Source: a virus. Taken from it: 45,401 nucleotides of DNA. The stretch lies in the IMG/VR virus record IMGVR_UViG_3300046517_002587, positions 1 through 45,401 of that record; one strand, written 5' to 3'. The position numbers and the translations under genes are program-made. This document shows positions 29,845 through 35,413 of the stretch, piece by piece (position 1 is the first letter of the stretch; every line of letters starts with the position of its first letter). The notes under the pieces were generated by a model. The model had not been told where the DNA came from and made no database searches. It saw only the letters and a list, made by a program, of their open reading frames with translations.

Positions 29845-30716
29845 TGCTCACCGCGTTCTACATCGCGCTGGCCGTCCTTGGGTCCGTCCTCTGCCTGCGC
29901 CTGATTCGGCTCGTCGACTGGGCGATTCGAGTCTTCGACCCGACCCACCGCTCTCGCTCGCTCGCCGAGCAGGCGTTGGTGTCGACGGGCTGCAACGTGT
30001 TCTGGCTCTCCGGGTACAGCTTCAAGGCTGCTCTCATGTGGGCGGGCTGTACCGCCGTGCTCTGGCCGTTGTTCGTCGGCATCTACTGCCTCGTCAAGTA
30101 CCGGCCGCACTGGTTCACGATCTGGTCGGCGTTCAAGGCCGTGTTCGCCGTGTTGATCTCGCCCTTCATCCTGCTGGTGTTCAAGCTCGACAAATCAGCG
30201 TTCATCGGCCTCATGACGGCGCTCTGGCCCCACATCGACATCTACACGCCCGACGGCAAGCTCTACCTGCGCCGCTGGTTCATGACCCCGAAGGGGCAGA
30301 GCTACCGCCCCCGCTTCCTGCACCTCATCTGCCTGTCCGACGAGGGCCGCGACCCGCACGACCACCCGGGCTCGTTCACGTCAGACATCCTCTGGAACGG
30401 CTACGACGAGGAGATCTACTTCCCGCACGACTACTGCACCACCTGCGACGAGAAGCACCCGCTGGTGGGCCGCCCCGGCAACCCTCTCATGCGCGCCGCG
30501 CGCGAGGGCGACCACCTCGACAACCCGGAAGGTCACACGCACACCGTCAAGCTGATCGGCCCAACCCTCACCTGGGTCGTGGCCTGGCAGAAGGGGCGCC
30601 CGTGGGGGTTCTGGGTGATGGACGAGTGCCAGCCTGAGCTGGACGTCTGGATCGAGTCCGAGCAGTACGGCGACAAGGGCGAAGAGCGAAAGTCCTGGAC
30701 AATCGACGGCAAGTAG
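29844..30716 (+). CDS. Membrane-cupin fusion protein, 290 aa
   Basis: Three hydrophobic segments (about 4-20, 62-84 and 94-115) occupy the N-terminal part. The C-terminal part is a cupin: HDHPGSF (H172, H174) in motif 1 and HTHTVKL (H231, H233) plus GRPWGFWV in motif 2. Soluble cupins with this HDHP/WGFW pattern occur in many phages and may bind metal and small ligands. Fusion to a membrane domain is unusual. ATG overlaps the preceding stop (TGATG). Confidence 0.65.
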   Translation: MLTAFYIALAVLGSVLCLRLIRLVDWAIRVFDPTHRSRSLAEQALVSTGCNVFWLSGYSFKAALMWAGCTAVLWPLFVGIYCLVKYRPHWFTIWSAFKAVFAVLISPFILLVFKLDKSAFIGLMTALWPHIDIYTPDGKLYLRRWFMTPKGQSYRPRFLHLICLSDEGRDPHDHPGSFTSDILWNGYDEEIYFPHDYCTTCDEKHPLVGRPGNPLMRAAREGDHLDNPEGHTHTVKLIGPTLTWVVAWQKGRPWGFWVMDECQPELDVWIESEQYGDKGEERKSWTIDGK

Positions 30717-30730
30717 GGTAGGTGTACGAC

Positions 30731-30994
30731 ATGGGAAGTCCACTGGAATTCGTGAAGTGTGAGAAGCGCCGGGCCCGCATCGAGACCCTGGAGTCGGACC
30801 ACTTCGTCGCGGAGCGCCACAGGGTGCTGGAGGGCTTCGTGTACTACGAGCCCGTGCAGGAGTGCCACTTCGTCCTGTACCGAGACGACGACAAGCTCAT
30901 GCGCACGAGCGAGATCTTGGAGGTCTACGCGCGCACGAACGAGACCATCCACTTTCGCACCCACCACACGAAGTACCGCTTGACCTGGCTGTAG
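30731..30994 (+). CDS. Hypothetical protein, 87 aa
   Basis: ATG 30731 chosen (AGGTG upstream); GTG 30722 is an alternative. The product is basic and beta-rich (FVKCEKRRARIETLESDHFV, FRTHHTKYRLTWL). Its 3' end contains the -35 of the promoter for the rtcB leader. No family recognised. Confidence 0.5.
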   Translation: MGSPLEFVKCEKRRARIETLESDHFVAERHRVLEGFVYYEPVQECHFVLYRDDDKLMRTSEILEVYARTNETIHFRTHHTKYRLTWL

Positions 30995-31008
30995 GTCTCT
31001 GGTACGCT
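30980..31008 (+). promoter_or_regulatory. Sigma70-like promoter for rtcB
   Basis: TTGACC and TACGCT with a 17-nt spacer. Predicted start is near 31015, just before the structured leader. Confidence 0.65.
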
Positions 31009-31017
31009 GTCCGTTCA

Positions 31018-31112
31018 GGGTGCGAGGAACACAAGCGATTCGGCCCTCACATTCAAAAGCAGGCGACGGCGAAGGGCCGCCTACGGACCTGGCGCGTTAG
31101 GACCTCGCACCC
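31018..31112 (+). ncRNA. Structured leader RNA upstream of rtcB (three-way junction)
   Basis: GGGTGCGAGG (31018-31027) pairs perfectly with CCTCGCACCC (31103-31112). Inside are a 7-bp stem CGGCCCT/AGGGCCG (31041-31047 with 31073-31079) and a 4-bp stem CCTA/TAGG (31080-31083 with 31098-31101), giving a compact three-way junction of 95 nt. It starts about 3 nt after the predicted transcription start and ends 17 nt before the rtcB ATG. No T tract follows, so read-through into rtcB is expected. It could be a regulatory leader, a Y-RNA-like RNA or an RtcB substrate. Confidence 0.6.
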
Positions 31113-31129
31113 ACTACTTTGAGGAACCC

Positions 31130-32416
31130 ATGTCGATCTCACAACTGAACAAGGCCGGCCAGATCGTGCCGGTGAAGCTCTGGGCGAACCTGCACGAGGT
31201 CGACTCGGGAGCGCTCGATCAGCTGTCGAACGTGGCACGTCTGCCGTGGGTCTTCCACCACGTCGCCGTGATGCCGGACGTCCACGCGGGCAAGGGCTGC
31301 ACGGTCGGCTCGGTCATCGCCATGAAGGACGCGGTCGCGCCGGCTGCGGTCGGCGTCGACATTGGCTGCGGCATGGGTGCCATCCGCACGTCGCTGACGG
31401 CATCGGACCTCCCGGAGAACCTGCACGACCTGCGCCTGGCGATCGAGTCGGCGGTGCCGGTGGGGTTCAACTCGCACGGCGCGCCCGCGTACCGCGGGAA
31501 CCAGATCACCAAGCGCAAGGGCGACGAGCTGTTCTCGAACTTCAAGGACCTCCACGAAGGGGTCCAGGATCGCCTGGGCAAGGCCCGGGAGCAGATCGGC
31601 ACCCTCGGGGGCGGGAACCACTTCATCGAGGTCTGCCTCGACGAGGGGTCGTCCTGCGCGTATCCTGAGGACTGCCTCGACCTCCAGAAGTGCCAAGAGC
31701 CCCGCGTATGGCTCATGCTGCACTCGGGCTCGCGCAACATCGGCAAGGAGCTGGCGGAGCGCCATATCGAGGTGGCGCAGGAGCTGATCCACAACGCCCG
31801 CCTGCCCGACCCGGACATGGCCGTCTTTCTCGCCGGCACGCCGGAGATGAAGGCGTACCGGAACGACCTGTTCTGGGCGCAGGACTACGCGTTCCTGAAC
31901 CGGTTGGTGATGTTCGATTTGCTCAAGTCCGCGTTCTGTGACACCCTCGGCCTCTTTGAGGTGCCCGAGGGGCACAAGGGCATGGTCGCGGGAAAGTCCG
32001 TCTCGTTCGCGGACCCGATCCTTTGTCACCACAACTACGTCGCCGAGGAAGTTCACTTCGGCGAGAAGGTCTTCGTGACCCGCAAGGGCGCGATCAATGC
32101 GGAATTGTGGACCATGGGCATCATCCCGGGCTCAATGGGGACGAAGTCCTACATCGTCCGCGGGCGCGGCAACACGGAGTCGTTCAACTCGGCGTCGCAC
32201 GGCGCCGGCCGTAGAATGTCCCGCGGCAAGGCGAAGAAGATGTTCACGCTGGACGATCTGGCCGAGCAGACGAAGGGTGTCGAGTGTCGGAAGGATCAGG
32301 GCGTGCTCGACGAGATCCCGGGCGCCTACAAGGACATCGACGAAGTCATGGCCAACCAGGCCGACCTCGTCGAGGTCGTGCACACCCTGCGGCAGGTGCT
32401 CTGTGTCAAGGGGTAG
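31130..32416 (+). CDS. rtcB: RtcB RNA ligase
   Basis: 428 residues with all major RtcB motifs. GVDIGCGMGA carries metal ligands D77 and C80. GTLGGGNHFIE, LMLHSGSRNIG and CHHNYVAEE follow, then IIPGSMGTKSYIVRG, and SHGAGRRMSR with H357 as the expected GMP-accepting histidine. RtcB joins RNA 3'-phosphate or 2',3'-cyclic phosphate ends to 5'-OH ends with GTP and Mn2+, as in tRNA splicing or repair of tRNAs cut in the anticodon loop. GAGG lies 5 nt before the ATG. The next gene overlaps by 14 nt. It sits 1.1 kb upstream of the tmRNA. Confidence 0.92.
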   Translation: MSISQLNKAGQIVPVKLWANLHEVDSGALDQLSNVARLPWVFHHVAVMPDVHAGKGCTVGSVIAMKDAVAPAAVGVDIGCGMGAIRTSLTASDLPENLHDLRLAIESAVPVGFNSHGAPAYRGNQITKRKGDELFSNFKDLHEGVQDRLGKAREQIGTLGGGNHFIEVCLDEGSSCAYPEDCLDLQKCQEPRVWLMLHSGSRNIGKELAERHIEVAQELIHNARLPDPDMAVFLAGTPEMKAYRNDLFWAQDYAFLNRLVMFDLLKSAFCDTLGLFEVPEGHKGMVAGKSVSFADPILCHHNYVAEEVHFGEKVFVTRKGAINAELWTMGIIPGSMGTKSYIVRGRGNTESFNSASHGAGRRMSRGKAKKMFTLDDLAEQTKGVECRKDQGVLDEIPGAYKDIDEVMANQADLVEVVHTLRQVLCVKG

Positions 32417-32663
32417 CGTCTTCCTGCGGATCGCCATCGTCTTCGCGTTCTGCGGGTCCTTGTACTGCTTCGGAGGCGTGATTCGGTCGTGGGGCCAGCG
32501 TGCCCTCGTCGACCCTCCCTGCGTAGATGTCATCGGTTTCAACGCTTGCAGCAAGAGCGAAGAGCAGGCCTGCAAGCGGCCCGACCAGGTCCTGACCTGG
32601 CAGCCGGCCAATCCGACCGGCTTCGTCTACCGCTGCACCTGTCCCCACCCGGCGGCGAAATGA
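32403..32663 (+). CDS. Cys-rich membrane or exported protein, 86 aa
   Basis: GTG 32403 overlaps the rtcB end. An N-terminal hydrophobic segment (VFLRIAIVFAFCGSLYCFGGVI) acts as signal or anchor. The rest has Cys residues (PPCVDVIGFNAC, EEQACKRP, YRCTCPHP) suited to disulfides in the periplasm. No family recognised. ATG of the next gene overlaps its stop. Confidence 0.5.
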   Translation: MSRGSVFLRIAIVFAFCGSLYCFGGVIRSWGQRALVDPPCVDVIGFNACSKSEEQACKRPDQVLTWQPANPTGFVYRCTCPHPAAK

Positions 32664-32809
32664 GGCTCCTTCGCCCTTCCAAGAAGCCGTGTCGGAACGC
32701 GAAGCGCTACAAGGGCTTCCGTCCGCCACGGTGCTCGGGCGGCGCCGGCTGCTTCGCGTGCATCGACAAGTGGGTCGAGCGCACGAAGGGGCTGGTCAAT
32801 GTATGCTAA
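32660..32809 (+). CDS. Basic Cys protein, 49 aa
   Basis: MRLLRPSKKPCRNAKRYKGF starts a strongly basic chain with CSGGAGCFAC in the second half. It overlaps both neighbours (4 nt and 11 nt), strong evidence of a coupled operon. A tiny zinc-binding protein is possible. Confidence 0.5.
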   Translation: MRLLRPSKKPCRNAKRYKGFRPPRCSGGAGCFACIDKWVERTKGLVNVC

Positions 32810-33065
32810 CAAGCTCGTCAAGCTCAAGGTCCTCGGCTACCAGATCCGGAAGACCTGCGCCAACTGCGTGCACTCCTTCTTCCCGAACGAGCGCACCGCC
32901 TGGGGCACGTGCTCGAAGTACACCTACGACCACCTGAAGCACAGCGATGCCAAACGACAACTCTCGATCCACCGCTCGGGGAAGTGCGAAGAGGGCTACG
33001 AAAAGAGCCCCACTGCAACCTCCTCCCTCAACCTCGGCGGATTCGAACAGCTCGTCGAAGACTGA
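32799..33065 (+). CDS. Small four-Cys protein, 88 aa
   Basis: ATG lies inside the end of the preceding gene. CANCVHSFFP, GTCSKY and GKCEEGY provide four cysteines in a spacing suited to zinc or iron-sulfur binding. The C-terminus is Ser/Thr-rich. Function unknown. Confidence 0.5.
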   Translation: MYANKLVKLKVLGYQIRKTCANCVHSFFPNERTAWGTCSKYTYDHLKHSDAKRQLSIHRSGKCEEGYEKSPTATSSLNLGGFEQLVED

Positions 33066-33108
33066 GCCCCGCCGGCCGTTCCTGGCCGTCCAGCGGATCG
33101 GTCACGCG

Positions 33109-33282
33109 GTGCCCCGCGGCTTCGTCGCCTACGAGGTCAACGTCCTCGACTGGGATCACGAGTGGTGGATGTGGACTTGGGAGTGGCAGCGCCTGAAAGT
33201 CCGACGCAATCTTCTCTTGCAACCGCCCGAGGGATCTGCTAGGGTATCTGAACTGGCTGAGACCAAGGGAGACACAACATGA
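33109..33282 (+). CDS. Possible Trp-rich small protein, 57 aa
   Basis: GTG 33109 is one of several possible starts; a longer form from ATG 32947 would overlap the previous gene by 119 nt. The frame encodes VLDWDHEWWMWTWEWQRLKV, notably rich in Trp, and ends overlapping the ATG of the next gene. AATCTT (copy 13) and the next promoter lie within it, which weakens the case. Confidence 0.35.
   Translation: MPRGFVAYEVNVLDWDHEWWMWTWEWQRLKVRRNLLLQPPEGSARVSELAETKGDTT
33208..33213 (+). promoter_or_regulatory. AATCTT motif, copy 13
   Basis: Lies 66 nt before the ATG at 33279 and 4 nt before a sigma70-like -35. The only copy not next to a start codon. Confidence 0.35.
33217..33245 (+). promoter_or_regulatory. 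Sigma70-like promoter upstream of 33279
   Basis: TTGCAA and TAGGGT with a 17-nt spacer containing CCCGAGGG. A leader of about 27 nt with GGGAG precedes the ATG. Confidence 0.6.
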
Positions 33283-33485
33283 GCGACAACGGAGAGAAAG
33301 TCCACGAGCGAGCCGATTCCGAGAAGGTGCGTCATCGCATCTACACGGACTCCAAGCAGGCGGTCGAGAAGACCCTCAAGGACGTCAGCGAAGGCCTCGT
33401 CAAGCGCGGCTTCGACGCGAAAGAGATCAACCCCATCATCCGTGAAGGCGCAGACGACGCGTCCTACGGGTTCCGCAACAAATAA
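33279..33485 (+). CDS. Helical hypothetical protein, 68 aa
   Basis: GGGAG precedes ATG 33279. The product is charged and helical (SEKVRHRIYTDSKQAVEKTL, LVKRGFDAKEINPIIREGAD). No family recognised. It has its own promoter and is followed by a hairpin and the tmRNA, so the same transcript might supply the tmRNA. Confidence 0.6.
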   Translation: MSDNGEKVHERADSEKVRHRIYTDSKQAVEKTLKDVSEGLVKRGFDAKEINPIIREGADDASYGFRNK

Positions 33486-33490
33486 CGCAG

Positions 33491-33504
33491 CCGCCGGGAG
33501 GCGG
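33491..33504 (+). other. GC-rich hairpin between 33485 and tmRNA
   Basis: CCGCC GGGA GGCGG forms a 5-bp stem with a tetraloop 5 nt after the stop at 33485. No T tract follows. It may mark a processing point upstream of the tmRNA 5' end. Confidence 0.35.
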
Positions 33505-33550
33505 ACGGTAACTGGAGGTGCAGCAACAGACACACCACTGAATCAATTCT

Positions 33551-33944
33551 GGGTCCGAACCGGTATCGACTGGGGAACTAGAAGCTGAGACGCGTGCAGA
33601 GGTTGGTCAGCAGGCCTCTTAAAAAGCGGACCAAAAAACAAATGCGAAGCCTTCTCTGGAAAGCCTCGTTCCCTTCGACATCGTGTCGCAGGGATTCGGC
33701 TCGCGCCTCGCGGCGTAAGCTGAAGACTGAGTGGGTAGAGTAGCCCTAGGTATCCCACTCGGTCTCAAAGCAACTATGGGCAATGGCGTAGTGTCGCTCG
33801 TTCTTGGACGTAAACCAAGTGGTGGAGGGCGCCGGAAACGGATCGTGGGGTACTCGAACCCCCGCCCCCGAAATCGAGAAACGCACGTACAAGCTCAACG
33901 ACAACGTCCCTTGGACTCGGGTTCGACTCCCGACGGATCCACCA
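33551..33944 (+). ncRNA. ssrA: tmRNA (trans-translation RNA), one-piece, 394 nt
   Basis: The 5' end GGGTCCG pairs with CGGATCC before an encoded ACCA, and the T arm GACTCGGGTTCGACTCCCGA is intact, forming the tRNA-like domain. A pseudoknot PK1 is visible (AGAGG/CCTCT and GGTC/GACC, 33600-33634), directly before the tag frame. The tag runs from GCG at 33644 to TAA 33716-33718; it begins AKPSLESLVP and ends GFGSRLAA, 24 residues. LAA is the classic ClpXP degron end. tmRNA rescues stalled ribosomes and tags their products. Downstream hairpins (GACTGAGTGGG with CCCACTCGGTC) fit the remaining pseudoknots. The next tRNA-like fragment begins at the very next base. Confidence 0.88.
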
Positions 33945-34018
33945 GGCAGAAACGCCAGTTCAACTCTGGCACCCGGCCCTTACACATGGTCGGGTTCGTC
34001 TAACGTCAGGACGCTGCC
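33945..34018 (+). tRNA. Circularly permuted tRNA-like gene (Glu-like) or permuted pseudogene
   Basis: The 3' half comes first: GGCAG (33945-33949), AAAC, T arm GCCAG TTCAACT CTGGC, acceptor ACCCGGC (33971-33977). After an 11-nt spacer the 5' half follows: acceptor GTCGGGT (33989-33995), TC, D arm GTC TAACGTCAG GAC, G, CTGCC (34014-34018). Acceptor halves pair over 7 bp (one G-U) and CTGCC pairs with GGCAG over 5 bp, so a full cloverleaf forms if the ends meet in the anticodon loop. The D arm is Gln/Glu-like; CTGCC...GGCAG is common in Glu tRNAs. G19 of the D loop is T. The anticodon cannot be read because the break lies in that loop. A remnant of a deleted tandem pair is the main alternative. 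Confidence 0.55.
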
Positions 34019-34033
34019 ACTACTTTCCCTCTT

Positions 34034-34056
34034 TTTTGTTCCGGCGTCTTAATCTT
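34034..34056 (+). promoter_or_regulatory. TTTTGTTCC plus AATCTT (copy 14)
   Basis: TTTTGTTCC (34034-34042) is 8 nt before AATCTT (34051-34056), a shorter spacing than at 15995 and 23534. The ATG at 34078 is 21 nt downstream behind AGGAGGG. The T-rich run may also end tmRNA transcripts. Confidence 0.5.
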
Positions 34057-34077
34057 GGTTGTCAGGAGGGATACCTG

Positions 34078-34497
34078 ATGGCCATCAAGCCCACGCTCGC
34101 CAATTCCGCAACTTTCGTCGTCGACAACGTGACCGGTGACACCACCGGCCAGATCTGGGTCGGCAAGTTCTCCGCCAAGAAGCGCCTGAACTTCAACGAC
34201 CAGCTCCGCATGGACAACTTCCGCCGCCAGATGCTGGGCGCCGCGGAGGGTGAACCCACCCCGCGCGCAGCGTCCATGGCGCATATTTTCTCCAACCTGC
34301 TCGTGCGCCTCATCGAGGCCCCGAGCTGGTGGGTCGACGCCGACGAGGGTCGCGAGCTGGAGGACGAGAACCTCGTCCTCGACGTGTACGAGAAGGCCCT
34401 GAAGGTCGAGACCGACGCGCGCGAGGAGATCTCCAAGAAGGCGGAGGCCGCAAAGGCCGACCTGACCGAGACCCTCGCAGCCGTCGACAAGAAGTAA
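34078..34497 (+). CDS. Tail assembly chaperone candidate, 139 aa
   Basis: ATG 34078 follows AGGAGGG. The beta-rich N-terminus (TFVVDNVTGDTTGQIWVGKF), central helix and LIEAPSWWVDADEGRELEDEN segment (PSWW then an acidic stretch) match the first gene of tail assembly chaperone pairs found just upstream of the tape measure. Such chaperones coat the tape measure during tube assembly. The next gene overlaps by 1 nt in the -1 frame. Confidence 0.6.
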   Translation: MAIKPTLANSATFVVDNVTGDTTGQIWVGKFSAKKRLNFNDQLRMDNFRRQMLGAAEGEPTPRAASMAHIFSNLLVRLIEAPSWWVDADEGRELEDENLVLDVYEKALKVETDAREEISKKAEAAKADLTETLAAVDKK

Positions 34498-34808
34498 TGC
34501 GGATCGACGGGAAGACGCCCATCGGGCGCAAGGTCCGCTGTCTCGACCCCAACGGTCAGATCAACGGGACCGTCTCCGCTTGCGACACGACCGCCGGCTG
34601 GATCGAGTGCTACGTCCTTCGTCCCGCCGACAAGCAAGGAAACACGAAGGTGCTCGTGGATCGCAAGAAGCGCGACTTCGTCAAGATCCGGGTCCACACG
34701 GACTTCGACATCGTCACCCGCCGCGGGCGCAAGCTGTTCTCGTGCCGCTGGACGATGACCAAGCCTCCGCAGCTGACCACCGTCCAGCACGGCCCACTCC
34801 CGAAGTAA
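34497..34808 (+). CDS. Small basic beta-rich protein, 103 aa
   Basis: ATG overlaps the preceding TAA (TAATG). The product looks like an SH3/KOW-type barrel (GRKVRCLDPNGQINGTVSAC, GNTKVLVDRKKRDFVKIRV). It is in the -1 frame relative to the chaperone gene, but no convincing slippery heptamer is seen, so a separate protein is more likely than a frameshift extension. Confidence 0.55.
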   Translation: MRIDGKTPIGRKVRCLDPNGQINGTVSACDTTAGWIECYVLRPADKQGNTKVLVDRKKRDFVKIRVHTDFDIVTRRGRKLFSCRWTMTKPPQLTTVQHGPLPK

Positions 34809-34818
34809 AGGAGTCCTC

Positions 34819-35394
34819 TTGGACTTCTCCGACATCGAGCTGATCGCTCTCCGTGACGTCTGGCTGACGCGCCTGCGCCTGCCCGGCGTCTCGGAGGACT
34901 TCCACATCCACCGGATTTTTCGCGAGTACAGCAAGAAGTTCGTCACGCCCTTGCACGAGGTGTACGACCTGCCCGTGGAGTTCGTCGTGCAACGCTGGAT
35001 GGAAGACCTCTACGAGGACTGGAAGGATGAGGACCTGATCGCTGAGGCGGTGAGCTTGCTCAAGCCCCACGACAAGGTCATGGCCGAGCGTCGCATGGAG
35101 GACGCTGACGACGCCGAGATGTTCCTCCTGGGCGAGGACGTCAAGCGCAGCGAAGCCGCAGCCAAGAAGATGGAGGACGCCATCAAGGCCCTCTCCGGCG
35201 TGGCCTCGATGCTCCGCGGACCCACGCTGGAGGAGAAGGTCACTGGCGGCAGGCTGTCGAAGCCGTCCGAGCTGGCGAACGTCAAGGTGGACCCGGGCAA
35301 GAAGATCGAAATGAGCTTCGGAAACTTCGACCTCGACGCCGACTCTTTCGGGCTTCTGGACGAGCCCGCGCCCAAGTCCCCGAACTCAAAGTAG
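34819..35394 (+). CDS. Second tail assembly chaperone candidate, 191 aa
   Basis: TTG start with AAGGAG 7 nt upstream. The N-terminal region (DFSDIELIALRDVWLTRLRL, HRIFREYSKKFVTPLHEVYDLP, WMEDLYEDW) has the short acidic/aromatic helices of proteins translated just before tape measures. The C-terminal third is acidic and flexible (SFGNFDLDADSFGLLDEPAP). It lies 19 nt before the tape measure, under the next AATCTT. The role is inferred from position. Confidence 0.5.
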   Translation: MDFSDIELIALRDVWLTRLRLPGVSEDFHIHRIFREYSKKFVTPLHEVYDLPVEFVVQRWMEDLYEDWKDEDLIAEAVSLLKPHDKVMAERRMEDADDAEMFLLGEDVKRSEAAAKKMEDAIKALSGVASMLRGPTLEEKVTGGRLSKPSELANVKVDPGKKIEMSFGNFDLDADSFGLLDEPAPKSPNSK

Positions 35395-35398
35395 CCGC

Positions 35399-35404
35399 AA
35401 TCTT
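35399..35404 (+). promoter_or_regulatory. AATCTT motif, copy 15 (tape measure)
   Basis: Lies 9 nt before the ATG at 35414 with only AGGT between, so the tape measure message may be nearly leaderless. Confidence 0.55.
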
Positions 35405-35413
35405 TAGGTAACG

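Noticed and set aside
33551-34018. Two-piece (permuted) tmRNA or a group I intron explaining the tRNA halves
   Set aside because: The tmRNA acceptor and PK1 are in normal one-piece order, and the sequence flanking the tRNA halves shows no intron core, so neither explanation fits.
31111-34026. Shared CCACTACTTT after the rtcB leader RNA (31111) and after the permuted tRNA (34017)
   Set aside because: A 10-base match between two sites in 45 kb is expected by chance; it is only worth checking if relatives keep it.
34329-34808. Long upstream extension of the 34497 gene, as if made by -1 frameshifting from the tail chaperone
   Set aside because: The frames are in the right relation, but I see no convincing slippery heptamer, and the extension is Arg-rich shadow sequence. 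A separate start at 34497 is simpler.
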